Below, in pieces: positions 37,601-48,749 of a DNA stretch of 64,000 bases. The stretch spans positions 21,356,001-21,420,000 of the forward strand of contig NC_058042.1 of the NCBI RefSeq assembly GCF_020085105.1. The letters are read 5' to 3'. The notes under the pieces are model-generated. The model was not told the DNA's origin. It saw only the letters and a program-made list of their open reading frames with translations, and made no database searches. The position numbers and the translations under genes were made by a program. Position 1 is the stretch's first letter. Every line of letters starts with the position of its first letter. Source of the stretch: Siniperca chuatsi (lineage: Eukaryota > Chordata > Actinopteri > Centrarchiformes > Sinipercidae).

Positions 37601-39910
37601 AAACCTTAATCTACTGGAGAGAGAACAGGCTGCAGAACTAACAGAGCATACAGTAGACATATGATGGACAATGGATGTCTCTGTAGTAGTAAAGCATTAC
37701 GGATGCAGAATGGTAGAAATGATCAATTGTTACCACTGTAATAAAGTAGAAGATCATATTTTGGGTTAAGGGAACAAATGCAGAGCAACAAACATGATGA
37801 TTCAAACTATAGTTCATAACTACTAAGAAAATATTTCACTGAATATGTACATAATAACAACAAACTTCACAGTCTTAGATACACAATTGCATTGAAAAGC
37901 TAAGAAATAAACCCATCTTTGCTTTTTTCAGTTTGCTCTGAGTTATTTTCTCGCCGCAAACCAACACAAACAAATAGCTGAGTCCATTTTTCTAAATTTA
38001 AACACACGCAAAGAGCACTTGGTTGATCGCACACTTAAGGCTGTTTAAGTCTCTGGAAAGGTAAATCAAACTCACATCAAGCAGTACAAATATCTGAAAC
38101 CAGTATAGTATTTGCCTGGCTGCCTTCCAACCTGTGCCTGTAGATGCAAGCTACTGGTTGACAGGATGAATGTTTCAAATCCTGATATTTTCAGTTTTAG
38201 ACTGAATTCTTTCTTTGCCTGTGAAAAAGGGCCTCCTCTACAGAAGCCACTTGGCGACTACAGTATACTGAGAAAAGCTGTGGCTTGTGGAACAATGTGA
38301 TTATGATGAAGAGGAGAAACACACGAAAATTATGGGTTAAGGTCAAGTGCCAGTCTGCAGTCCACCACCACAGTACAAAGATTTTTGTTAAACCAAATCA
38401 CATTAATACCGTGCGGACTGTAGAGTCCTTCAGTCCATAGGATCGATGAGGACGACCACAGCTACCAGTGGAAACCTGACTCCTACATGCAGTGGTGTGT
38501 TTTCTTCAGGAAAGATACCACTTGCTTTTACAGAACAAAACTTTGTGTTTTTATCACATGGATATTCAGACATCTTGTACTGAGATATGTGGTAGGTGTC
38601 ATTTTCCAGTTATTTTTTAGAAATCTCACAAAGGGGGAAAAATAAGAAGGTGTTATTTTTGATCAAGGCAAGAATGTCTTTTTACCCTTGTGGGGAAAAA
38701 AGACATTAGTTCTGCCCATAATAAGATATGATGTGAGCCTAAAGCATGAGCCTCACCAAACTTATTCGCTGTCTGGCTTCATTCTGGCCAAACTGTGGCA
38801 GAACTTGAACAAAACCACACTAAAAACCAAGCCAGACCTAATTCCATAAATAGTTCAGATCGAGACTAAAATAAATGTTAATCATGATCCAGGTCTCAGA
38901 TTAGGTTTATAGGCTGCGCCACAGTAAACTCTGCATGTGAGCAGGATAAAATGATTAGCTGATTAATAAAGTAAGTTCTGTTACTAGAACAACAATGATC
39001 CCAGTTATAAAACAAAGCTCTAAAATCAACCATGGGCTGGATTTGTTGACTATATTCTGACTTATGTCTGGTGATCATGTCTGGGTCAGAAAATCCAAAA
39101 TGGCTTCTTCTTTTCATATGTAAATAAGGACGAAGTTTGGTTTCTAATCTTGAGTGTTGAAAACCAGACTAGCGTTAGACAAAACTTGGAAAAAGGACTG
39201 ATGCAGTTTCATCGATGCAGTTTCATCGAAGTCACTTAGAGAAAAAAGTTCAGTCTGCAGAGAGTCAAGCACCCTTCCAGTCTACATAACAAGGCTACAT
39301 AAATCCATACTAGGATGGGAAGGTTTTTTACCAGAACACCAGACTAAACACTGTTCCAATTAATATGTTAAACACAGATGAGACGATCAAAGTTTCTGTT
39401 CCTGTTCAAATCTGGAACAGTCTACTCGTAAACAACATTGTCTCATCCACCATGACATGGAGAGGGTCTTCAGCTAATCCCAGAAAACATCTGGTTCACG
39501 CCAGTTAAATTTGAAGAGAGGCAGGAGTATCTTCTCCTGCAGAGGGCTCATACTGGAGGCAGGCTAAGATTAAAACCAGGTCAGAAAAAGGTCACAGCAG
39601 AACTGCTGTATTTTCAGAGCAGGTTCTGCTCGAACCAGGCTGGGCTCAGTAGTAAATCTCATCCACGATAAGACAAAACTCTTCCCCGAACAAAAACAAA
39701 AAGTAAAGCATTTTAGATCCGTGACAGTCTTACTTTGGTTCACAGCCACAGTCCAGTCGAGGTCCTGCTCAACATCAGGTTTCTCAGAGAGAAACCCAAA
39801 CTGAAAGCGAGTCCAGGAAGAACCCAAACCCAGCTGAATCCAGACCAGGATAAGGTCAAAAGAGGATCAGAGTCTTAGACATCAAGACTCAAACTCATCG
39901 CAGGTCTGCT
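34660..39910 (-). other. Probable long rhou 3'UTR and flank
   Basis: No gene is visible on either strand in 5 kb downstream of the rhou stop. The stretch is almost free of microsatellites and obvious transposons, unlike the DNA just to its left, which fits a transcribed 3'UTR. A TTTATT near 34677-34683 reads AATAAA on the minus strand within a GAGAAATAAAG context and is one possible end; other TTTATT words occur near 37.57 kb. Mammalian RHOU also has a multi-kilobase 3'UTR. Extent is unproven. Confidence 0.35.
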
Positions 39911-42496
39911 CTAGGCCACACAGCAGTACCTTTTCCACCACGACTTGGACAGACTCTTCATCTTGTCCGGTGTCTGCCTTTGCTTTTTTCGTCGTTTCTG
40001 TTTCCCTCTCGGGTGCTTATGGGAGCTGTAGTTCTGCAGGCTGGCCAGTATGGCCGTGTCAAACACTTCTTTCAAATTCTTTTGGGTCAGGGAAGAGCAC
40101 TCCATGTAGGCCACAGCTCCAATCTCCAACGCACAGTCCCGGGCAACTGCTGGGTCCACAGGTCGCTCCCGGTACTTAGCCAGGTCAATGAGAACCTAAA
40201 GACAGGAGGAAACATGTATGTTAATACACTTTTGTAGATCTTGTATTTGGAATTTCCGATTTATTAGTCGAGCAGACAGGAGAGATACACCTGCAGTGTT
40301 TTCTTCCATCAGTGACAACTTTAACATTTTTGAGCATCCTACAAAGACTTTGTATCTTCAAATTTGCTGCAGATTTTCTTCTAAACAGCTGAAATTTTCT
40401 TCTAGATAAAGCTAAATCAGTCCTCAGACTGAGTCAAATACACAATTAAACATGGTTAAAGATCATAAAACTGGTAAAACATTGATATTTTTGGCTTACT
40501 GGGACACTTGAATACAACAAAGCCACAGTTAATGTTATTAGTGACACCTGTCAGAAAAAAAGTCTGCTGTGAAAAAGTTATGTGATACATTGGTAAAATT
40601 ACCATTTAGACCTGTGGCTTCTATTTAATGCCAGTGGTTTTGTTTCATGTTTGTCAAAATTAAGGCATTATATTGTCTGGTGTAAGGCAAGCATTTCCAA
40701 TATAAAAGGATGCTGATGCTCGTTCTTCCTACTCCTCAAGTGTTGCTGCATGTAAGTTTTTATCTGATTCTCATCACTTAAAAAAAAACATGTTGGAAGT
40801 TTTTTTCATTGCACCTTCAATTCTCACCAACATCGCCCAGTGGGAGAAACTCTGTGAGGTTTTGCGTGTTTGTGCAGCATCTTTCATTTTGACTGTACAG
40901 TTAAACACACTGTATTTCTTTGTGCCATAAAGCAATCCCTTTGATTTCTTGCAACTCTAATGAGGCTGCCAGTCGATTTGTTTACATGATGACATGAACG
41001 CCTAAGAATCAGAAACAAACATTAGAACGAGACATACAGGGATTCATGCATGTTTAAGTGCTGCACAGAATACATTTCCTCCACCTTGACGTCTTCTCGG
41101 AGGTCACACTGCGTCCCAACGAGGACGAGTGGAGCGAAGGGGGCGTGTCTCCGGATCTCTGGAACCCACTTCTCAGGAACGTTCTGGAAGGAGGCGGGAC
41201 TGACGACACTGAAGCACAGCAGGAACACATCTGCACTGGTGTAACACAGCGGCCGCAACTTGTCAAACTCATCCTGGAGAAGTTGGGAGAGAGAAAAGAG
41301 AGAGTTGAAGATGAAGAGACTTTACAAAAAGCAAATGCAATAATTTACCGACGAGCACAATAAAGCTTTTAAGAGTATTTGGACAAAAAACAGAGGTATT
41401 ACATCCTGGCAATCCAGTATACTAGTGGTGCTTCCGAGTGATCTGCTCTTAATGACAGATGATTAACTATGAGGACTATCTAGTTTCTCCTCTCTGTCTC
41501 TTCCCTTGACCTCCCACTCTTTCCTTCCTCTGCCTGTGATCCTGCCATTCATTCTGTCCTCATATCATATTCCTCCACACAAAATGTGTGGGTACAGCAC
41601 ACACCAGACAGTAGTAGTGTTTATATAATGTGTGCTGATTCTTTTAAATAATTGTTGTATTTCATTTGTTTTAACAGATAACTTATTACTTGTTTTAAGG
41701 TAAACATTAGCTCTACGTCTAGCCAGTAAATGCTCATTCTCTGCTGCAAACAGAGATGTAAAATGCATCACTTCCGGTATGCCAGAGATTTTTTTTCCTA
41801 GGAAAGACCCAACAGACAATTTCCTGGATAGAGAACTAAATTTAACTGAGATAGCCAATGTAAAACATGTCCGAGTCTAGGACTAGTCTTAATCTGTGTA
41901 CCAATTATCTATGAAACCTGCCCCTGGAGTTTAAAACTTAATGCACACCATGTTGGTCGAGCTAGATTGTCACTCTTCTGTTATATAAAATGGTGACCAG
42001 CAAATAGATGTGGACAGAGCAGAAAAACTAATATGTATTTATATAATAACTCTAAATGCATTTGTAGCAACATGTCTGAGTTGTCATGATAAAACACTAT
42101 ACTTTGTTAAGTTCTGAAAAAGACTTTTAGTTTCCAGTTAAAAAAGGGTTGGCGGGGATACCATGCAACCTCTTTCCCATGTCTCCTGTGTAGCTCTACC
42201 CCGTCAATTATCAAATAATGGCAAAAATGCAAAATAAAATAAATAAACAAAGAATATGTGTTTCAGTACACCACTAAGACCAGAAAGAAAGGAAAGGAAA
42301 GAAAGAGGATTGTTCTCTCTTCATCACTTCCCCCCTGTCAGAGGCATTGTCTCTACCACAAATAAAACAACAACAGGAAATGCTGCTGCTCTCTCCCTGT
42401 GTGTGTGTGTGTGTGTGTGTGTGTTGAGATCACTGACCTGTCCGGCTGTGTCACAGAGTTGTAGTTTGACTGGCTGCCCGTCCACTGATACCACCG

Positions 42497-42529
<33 letters not shown>

Positions 42530-43333
42530 ATGAGACATAGTGTAGCTATTCACTGAAAAACACATGTGGCCAATTCCTTTCTTACAACAACCACACAATC
42601 TGATGGCACCAGCTGCTAACCTGTTTAACTACTTTAGAGTTAATACAGTAAAGAAAAGATGAGTCAATGAATTGACCCACAGAATAAAAATCTATGCTAT
42701 TTGATAACCAAGCATTTGTCCTTCAAAAAGTTAAATATCAAACAATTTATGGTCCCACCTTAAAGTGGTTAGGTGCTATGAAACAAACTAAAGCTCACCT
42801 GAACTGAAATGTACAAATAACATTATATTTGACATTTCATAGAGTGAAAGATGGACCACTTAATCAAAAACGCGTTGACAGCTGTTCCATAAATTAATGA
42901 AATGTCTTTAGCAGCTGTGAAATATCCTAATTCAATACCACATGGCCACTTAGACCTTTGGTAGGGCTCTGATTTAGGATTATAGTAGTTCTTTCTCTGC
43001 AGCAAGTCTCTGCAGCTAGACAGAATGAATTACATTACTGATACGCCGCCATTTACCTGAGAAGTTGTCAAACGCGGTCGGGACGTACTCGGTGGGATAC
43101 CCGTTGGTGGTGTAGCTGACCACCAGGCTGGTTTTCCCCACAGCTCCGTCTCCCACCAGCACACACTTCACCCGCCTCTCCGCTGCCCCTGCCCCGGACC
43201 GCCGCGTCCTACCGGAGCCCCTCTCCCGGCTCCGGACCCTCCTCGGTGGGACAGGCGGAACAGGGGACACCGGTGCCGGCTTGTAGTCCCCATCGCCCCG
43301 CTGAGGCATCTGGCACGGAGAGGAGGGTGACAT
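39911..43333 (-). CDS. rhou: Rho-related GTP-binding protein RhoU (Wrch-1)
   Basis: Atypical, fast-cycling Rho GTPase acting on actin, adhesion and PAK/Par6 signalling. Minus-strand exons 43333-43057, 42496-42438, 41273-41085 and 40195-39911 join in frame to 269 residues; human has 258. A proline-rich, SH3-binding-like N-terminus ([12 protein letters not shown], 21-32) precedes the P-loop GDGAVGKT (61-68), effector loop TAFDNFS (86-92), switch II DTAGQDEFDKL (from 108), G4 GTQCDL (165-170) and G5 ECSSLT (207-212). The tail is basic and ends WWKRYCCVA. Like human CCFV, this is expected to be palmitoylated rather than prenylated. RhoV is excluded by TTNGYPTEY and [21 protein letters not shown] second in-frame ATG at codon 9 (43309-43307) aligns better with the human start, so the real protein may be 261 residues. 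Exon 2 is squeezed between two microsatellites. Confidence 0.95.
40490..40592. mobile_element. TAGACC MITE family, partial copy D
   Basis: GGCTTACTGGGACACTTGAA, GTTAATGTTATTAGTGACAC and GTCTGCTGTGAAAAAGT match the right half of copy B in the same order. It lies in rhou intron 3. The left half is missing. Confidence 0.5.
42398..42424. repeat. (TG)13 microsatellite downstream of rhou exon 2 donor
   Basis: On the transcribed (minus) strand this is (CA)13. It begins 13 nt after the end of exon 2. Intronic CA repeats are known binding sites for the splicing regulator hnRNP L. Confidence 0.95.
42499..42528. repeat. (AC)15 microsatellite at rhou exon 2 acceptor
   Basis: On the transcribed strand this is (UG)15, running straight into the TAG acceptor of exon 2 and replacing the normal polypyrimidine tract. 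UG repeats at acceptors are known TDP-43 targets, the classic case being human CFTR exon 9. Confidence 0.95.
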
Positions 43334-44830
43334 GAAGCTCGGGGAGACCCGGGCAGGAGATTCAGTCCCGGTTTGGGCCAGTTTTCACATCGTCCATTCG
43401 TCCGTTATCTGCCGGGCTGCGGAGAGGTTTGTCAACTGACTGTTTTGTTGTCGCTGCTGTCCGCTTCCTTTCAGTTTCCATGGTTAAATTACCAAAAGTT
43501 TGAACTTCTGCCCACCCCCACACAGCCCACAACTGAGACTGTCCATTTTAAGCTTCATGGTTCATTTAAATATGAATTAAAGTCCGATTAAAAGAGCGGG
43601 AATTCAATTAACGTTAGCCGTTTGTTACAGTCTGTGTCCGTCCAGCCGTCTAATGACAGACAGACAGACCCGTCCCAAACTCCCCTCCAGATGACATCAC
43701 AGTGTGTGTGCGTGTGTGTGTGTGTGCGCGCGCGCGTGTCAGAGAGAGCCTATAATAATAATAACAATGATGTGAATCTTGTACTAAATGATTGGTCACC
43801 ATTTAAATCAGCAGAACAAAAAGAGACCCATGTTTCTGATGTTCATTTTAATATTCTGCTACTGATAAACTTATTTAAAGTGTCGGCTCAAGTTTTCCTC
43901 TAGTTTTTCCTTGCTTTTATTATATTTTCTGTTCAGGTCTACTAGCCCAGTGTTCTCCTCATTTTTCATAATTGTCCTCTAACTTTTGTCAAGTTTATTT
44001 TACACAGGGCTTTTGCAGTTTTGTTTATCATCTGGACACATTTCTTACCTCTTTTTGTTTTATCTTATCGATACAGTCTTTTATCTCTAGCTACACTGGC
44101 AGCAGATGTACTACAGAGTCTTCACTTCAGTGAAAGTAGTACACAGTGTAACTCAGTGTATTCTATACTTTTCTATTATTTTCATTGACATATAAGCAAC
44201 ATAATATTGTAGCTGGTCGAGGTGGAACTAATTTAGCTACTTTATATCAATGCTGGGTACATTAACCTATAACAATGCATCATATGTCATAATCTAATAA
44301 AATGTTTTGAATTGAAGTCTTAATCTGCTCTGTAACAACTAAATGTCGCTGTCAGATTAATGCAGTGGAGTAGAGTGTACAATATATCCTTCTGAAGTGC
44401 AGTATAAAGTATCAGAAAATTCAAATATTCAATCAAAATACAAATGTACATCAAAATTGTACTTAAGTACAGTAACAGACTACTGACAGGATATTTGCGT
44501 CATCTAGTGGACAGAGTGAAAAATACACATGGCAGTTAGTAATAAAACCTCATTAAAACCTTAAAAAACACAATAATAATTTATGGGTCTCAGCGTTTCA
44601 GGCAAGCTACTAAATATCATGTTTCCCCACAAATCATATAAACCTAGATGAGTCTGTATAGTGTGTTCACCATAATATTTCTACAGTGACACCGACTCGT
44701 CAGTGTTTCCGCACGGACGCTTTTCTAAACTGCACCCGCGTTTCATGTGTTGTGACAGTTTGGAAAGACTCTTCGCGTCTTCTGGAAAGACAACCTGTTC
44801 ATTTGACAGACGGGTAGCCTCGGCTCTACC
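43334..44830. promoter_or_regulatory. Divergent intergenic region between rhou and pdcd2
   Basis: The 1.5-kb interval contains the 5' flanks of two genes transcribed away from each other. Near rhou the sequence is moderately GC-rich. A mixed (GT)n(GC)n tract lies at about 43701-43738. The pdcd2 side around 44690-44820 is CpG-bearing (TCGTCAG, CGCACGGACGC, CGCGTTTC, TCGCGTC) and probably holds its start site. No TATA box stands out. Confidence 0.45.
43701..43738. repeat. Mixed (GT)n / (GC)n alternating purine-pyrimidine tract
   Basis: GTGTGTGTGCGTGTGTGTG followed by GCGCGCGCGCG, a strictly alternating tract of the kind able to adopt Z-DNA. It lies about 370 bases upstream of the rhou start codon. 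Confidence 0.85.
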
Positions 44831-47800
44831 ATGGCCGGCGATATAAGCACGTCCTCGGCGGAGGTAGTTCTGGGTTTCCTGGAGGAGGCGGAGCCGTGGC
44901 GGCTTCTGTCCCCGCAGTTCCCCAGTAAAGTAGGGGGGAAACCGGCGTGGCTCAGCCAGAGGGGCCTGCCCTCACTGCCCGGGCTGGAGTGTGAGATATG
45001 CCGCCTGCCTATGGCTTTCCTGCTGCAGGTTAGTGTCCCGGAGAAGGGAGGGAGACTGCGGGTTCAGCTGGACTCTGAACCCACTTACGGATCCTCCACC
45101 ATAGATAATATTTCACAGTGTTTCTGGGGGGCTGAGTTTTAACTGGAACAAGGCTTTCATTAAGCTGAACTACAGAGAGACAGACAGTGATAATGTCACC
45201 CACAGAGAAACCCTGAACTGCAGCATTGGTGGAATAAATATGTGGATATAAAGTAAAAGTACCAAAAAGCAGGTACTGGAATAGATCATCAATTTCTTTC
45301 TTTCTTATAACATTTTTGGGACTTCAGACATATTTGAAAATTCATGTAAGTGCAGATAAATAATACTAAAATACAAGGTACATTTAGGTTAGACTTTCCT
45401 CTTAAAATAATAGGAAACCCCAAACTGACAAGTCTACTCACGTTTATGTCAGCCAAGTGGTTAACTTCTATATGCCCATCTCAGCCGTGTTCATTATACA
45501 ACTAGATAAAGTACCTTGGTGTGACAGTTTGGCTTTAGATCTGACTAAACTCAGCCTCAGACTCATCTGAGCTCCTCAGTGTAGTTACCTTCTCCATTTT
45601 CCTTGCAGGTGTACGCACCAGTTTCTGGTCAGGACAGAAGTTTCCATAGAACGCTCTTTCTGTTCTGCTGCAAAACTCATGAGTGCTACACGTGCAACGA
45701 CAGCCGCTGTATGAAAGGTACCAGTACTGTTGCTTTAATGTTTGTCATTTTGTCATGTTTCTTGTTACAGGATAGCTCACTTAACATCTCCTCAGTCTTT
45801 AGTCTTTTGCTCTGCTTTCTTTTATTCTCCTCCCTTCCCCACATCCTCTCCTCTCCACATTTTTAAACACTTCTCATCTGTTGTCTGGGGCTTTTTTTTT
45901 TTTAATAAGAGTAAATATATTTTCATTTTATAAGTTTTCTGACAGATTGTGTTTTCTCTTCCTTTCAGTTTTCAGAAGTCAGCTACCTAGGAGGAATGAG
46001 TTCTACCCCTACGACCCTCCACCAGGTTTGTGCATTTAACCAGGATGCCAAGTCAGAGGATAATTATTTACCGCCTCATAATATCAACTATTCAAGATGT
46101 ATTAAGAATGTAGTGTTTGCTATGTCTTAACAAAAGTAACGTAGCCTGATTGAGTGCTCGTCAGTTCACAGTGACAGGCAGTCATGTGTAGTTTAGTGTT
46201 GTCTTTCTGAATGTAATATCTCTCCACTTTAGCTGATGATCAGCTGCTAATTTTCCTTTCTTGTCTTCAGTTTTTCTCCCTGTGTTTGTAAAGCACTTTG
46301 AGTTGAGTTGAGAGGTGTCGTTTATCAATACTTCTACATGTTTAGAGAGCCGATATATAAGCACTGATACAAAATGGTAGGAAAGATGACTGATAACTTT
46401 TTTTTTTAAATAATTTGCAAAAATGTCTATATTTGAATTTGTCAGTTTTTTATGTATTTCAACAGTATCTTGGCTTTGGTATGATGTATTCATCTATTTT
46501 TGAACCACTGGAGGCCAATTCATACTGCAGTTATTGAGAAGAGTGTAGTCAGTGTAATACCTACAAAACAGTGAGGAAGCCTGTTCTTGTGTTTTACACA
46601 TTTAAAATGTCACTTACAGATAAAAGGATTCTGGCAGGACACGCGCACTGATTTTTGTTTCTTTTTTTTCTCTCAGAGGATGAACCCCACAGCGATCCTG
46701 AACCAGACCAGAGTGTGTTGTTCGTCTCTGGAGTTAAGCTATGTTGGGTGTGCGGTTGTCCCGGCAACAAAGCCTGCTCCCGCTGTCACACTGTAAGCTA
46801 CTGTGGAAAACACCACCAGACCCTCCACTGGAAACACGCACACAAGAGGGAGTGTTGCAGCCAAGGTGTGTGTTATTCATCGGATTAAAAATGGATACGT
46901 GTGCATTTCCCCTCCATACACTGAGCAGTCGTATACTTTCTTTAGCTTGAGTTTAGAGCAGCAGAGTTTCTGTCAACAAGGAAGATGTAACGTCTCTGCT
47001 GTGTCTTTTGTCTGTCTGTATAGAAGCGTCCATTGTTACAGCCTCTCCCTTCCTCTTCCCTGAGTCTGAGCTGGTCACTGAGCCTGAGGAGGAGGAGAAG
47101 GAGAAAGAGGAAGAGGAGGACACAAAGGAGGCTGAAGAAGAAGAGGAAGGGAGTGTAGATTGCCCCTCCTTAGCAGACAGTAAGCTTTCAGTTATGTCTG
47201 ACAACCGGTCCGGTATTAAATGGAAAAATCATAAAATGTGCAATTTTTAGTAAAAATCCAGCCATTCTGACAATGAATTTTTCTGTCTTTATGATTCTGT
47301 AATTAGCATGTCTTTCTAAAGCATTTATCCTGACTTTGTATTCTGTATTCAGCCCTGGCAGAGACAGACCTGGAGGAGATGGCTATGCATGAGACTGAAG
47401 ACAACAAAGTGTTCCAGCGGTTTAAAAAGAAGATCGCACCAGAACCACACCAGGTAAAAATATAAATCTTATGTGGTAAGAAGACTTGATTGAGCACAAT
47501 AAAGGTCTGTGTCCATCTCACGGTGTTTTGTTACGTTCAGGTGGTGCGTTACAGTCGAGGGGGCTCTCCCTTGTGGGTCTCTTCCCAGCACATCCCTTCA
47601 GATCAGGATATCCCACCTTGCACCTGTGGCGCCAAGAGGACTTTTGAGTTTCAGGTAGTCACCGCCTGTTAAATGCTCAGTAATCTGACCTGTTAAAGAC
47701 TTACTTATGACTTAATTCTTTGTTGTTTCCTTTCTTCTCCTTCCATCTCATTTTTCCCTAGCTCTCACCAAATGAATCACAATGCAATAGTAATGTGCCA

Positions 47801-47964
47801 ACATGCAGTACATACTGTATGTGTAATTGTGTAATTTAATAGAAATGAAAAAGTTCTTCACCCTTGTTTGATTAACGCAGAGTGCTGTATTATATATGTG
47901 ACTGTCTCTCCAAATAGGTAACAGTCCCGCTGTTGAACAGTGTGTATATCTACATGCAATCATC

Positions 47965-48036
<72 letters not shown>

Positions 48037-48200
48037 TGCCCCAGCTGTTAAACAGTCTGTGTGTGGACTCGACAGGAGCCAGTATTGACTGGGGGACACT
48101 GGCTGTCTACACGTGCTCTGCCAGCTGTAACCATGACGACCAGTACTGCCCCGAGTTCATTTGGAAGCAGGACTTCAGCTCAGATCATCACACAGATTAA
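44831..48200 (+). CDS. pdcd2: Programmed cell death protein 2 (PDCD2)
   Basis: Conserved eukaryotic protein; its orthologues are dedicated chaperones of ribosomal protein uS5 (RPS2) in 40S biogenesis. Exons 44831-45028, 45609-45717, 45969-46025, 46677-46865, 47024-47179, 47353-47453 and 47541-47654 join cleanly, followed by a last exon ending at 48200. The N-terminal PDCD2/TSR4 region contains [12 protein letters not shown] (30-41) and FLFCC. A MYND zinc finger spans about 144-182 ([20 protein letters not shown]). A very acidic Glu-rich stretch follows, and the C-terminal domain contains [42 protein letters not shown] and EFIWKQD. The last acceptor is abnormal. Vertebrate proteins read FQVMPQLLN, but no AG precedes the GTG-ATG codons, which abut a (TG)35 tract. 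The first usable in-frame AG is inside the motif (CCCCAG, exon from 48045), giving about 359 residues without VMPQ. Confidence 0.9.
47911..48065 (+). other. Duplicated start of pdcd2 last exon around a microsatellite
   Basis: The segment after an AG at 47916-47917 (GTAACAGTCCCGCTGTTGAA, continuing to about 47950) aligns without gaps to the exon 8 start at 48033 (GTGATGCCCCAGCTGTTAAA). I count 23 matches in the first 33 bases by eye. The two copies flank a (TG)35 run. The upstream copy has the canonical acceptor but is out of frame with the exon body at this repeat length. The downstream copy has the right codons but no acceptor. Confidence 0.7.
47966..48035. repeat. (TG)35 microsatellite at pdcd2 intron 7 / exon 8 border
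   Basis: Seventy uninterrupted bases of TG run directly into the GTG-ATG codons of the expected last exon. In the transcript this is a (UG)35 tract where a polypyrimidine tract and AG are expected. Confidence 0.95.
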
Positions 48201-48742
48201 ACCTGTGTTTAATGTTTGTGTGCTGCTGGACAGAGTTTAGGACACACCGATGCATGTGAAGACTCAAGACTCAGCAGTGAGGAAACTGGATTTAGTCACA
48301 CCTGTAGTGATGTCACTCCCCATTTAGCGGACTGGACATCTGCTGCTGCTATTGTATGTAACTGGTCAAATTAAAAATCAGTGTGAAATTCAGCTGACAA
48401 GGAGAGATCAAACTCCTCCCTCTGAGAAAGAGAATGCAGATGTTTTTGGATGGTAGATATCCACTGTCTGGATTTAAACCAAATTTCTTTTTATGAGGAA
48501 CAGTTGTACATTTATTATTCTGTGTACTGACTGTGTGTTATCTATGAGTTCATTAAATGTATCTATTAAAAGTTCAGATAGTCAAACAGGAATCCTGGAT
48601 GCAGCCCAGTGGTTCTGCTTTCCTGCTACTTCCAAACCTTTTCTATTATACTTTTAAATTGTGGCTGTTCAGAACAATACATCGCTCAGTGCTACATACT
48701 GTTTATACAGTAAGTCTATTGGAGCTAATTGTCAGCAAAACA

Positions 48743-48748
48743 AATAAA
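48743..48748 (+). terminator. Candidate pdcd2 polyadenylation signal
   Basis: AATAAA about 545 nt after the stop codon, followed by a T/G-rich stretch. ATTAAA variants near 48553 and 48566 are alternatives. Confidence 0.55.
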
Positions 48749-48749
48749 A

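Noticed and set aside
47940-48035. Cys-Val repeat peptide encoded by the TG tract
   Set aside because: Translation of a microsatellite. A stop lies just upstream in this frame, so it is not supported as protein unless unusual splicing occurs, which is discussed as a finding.
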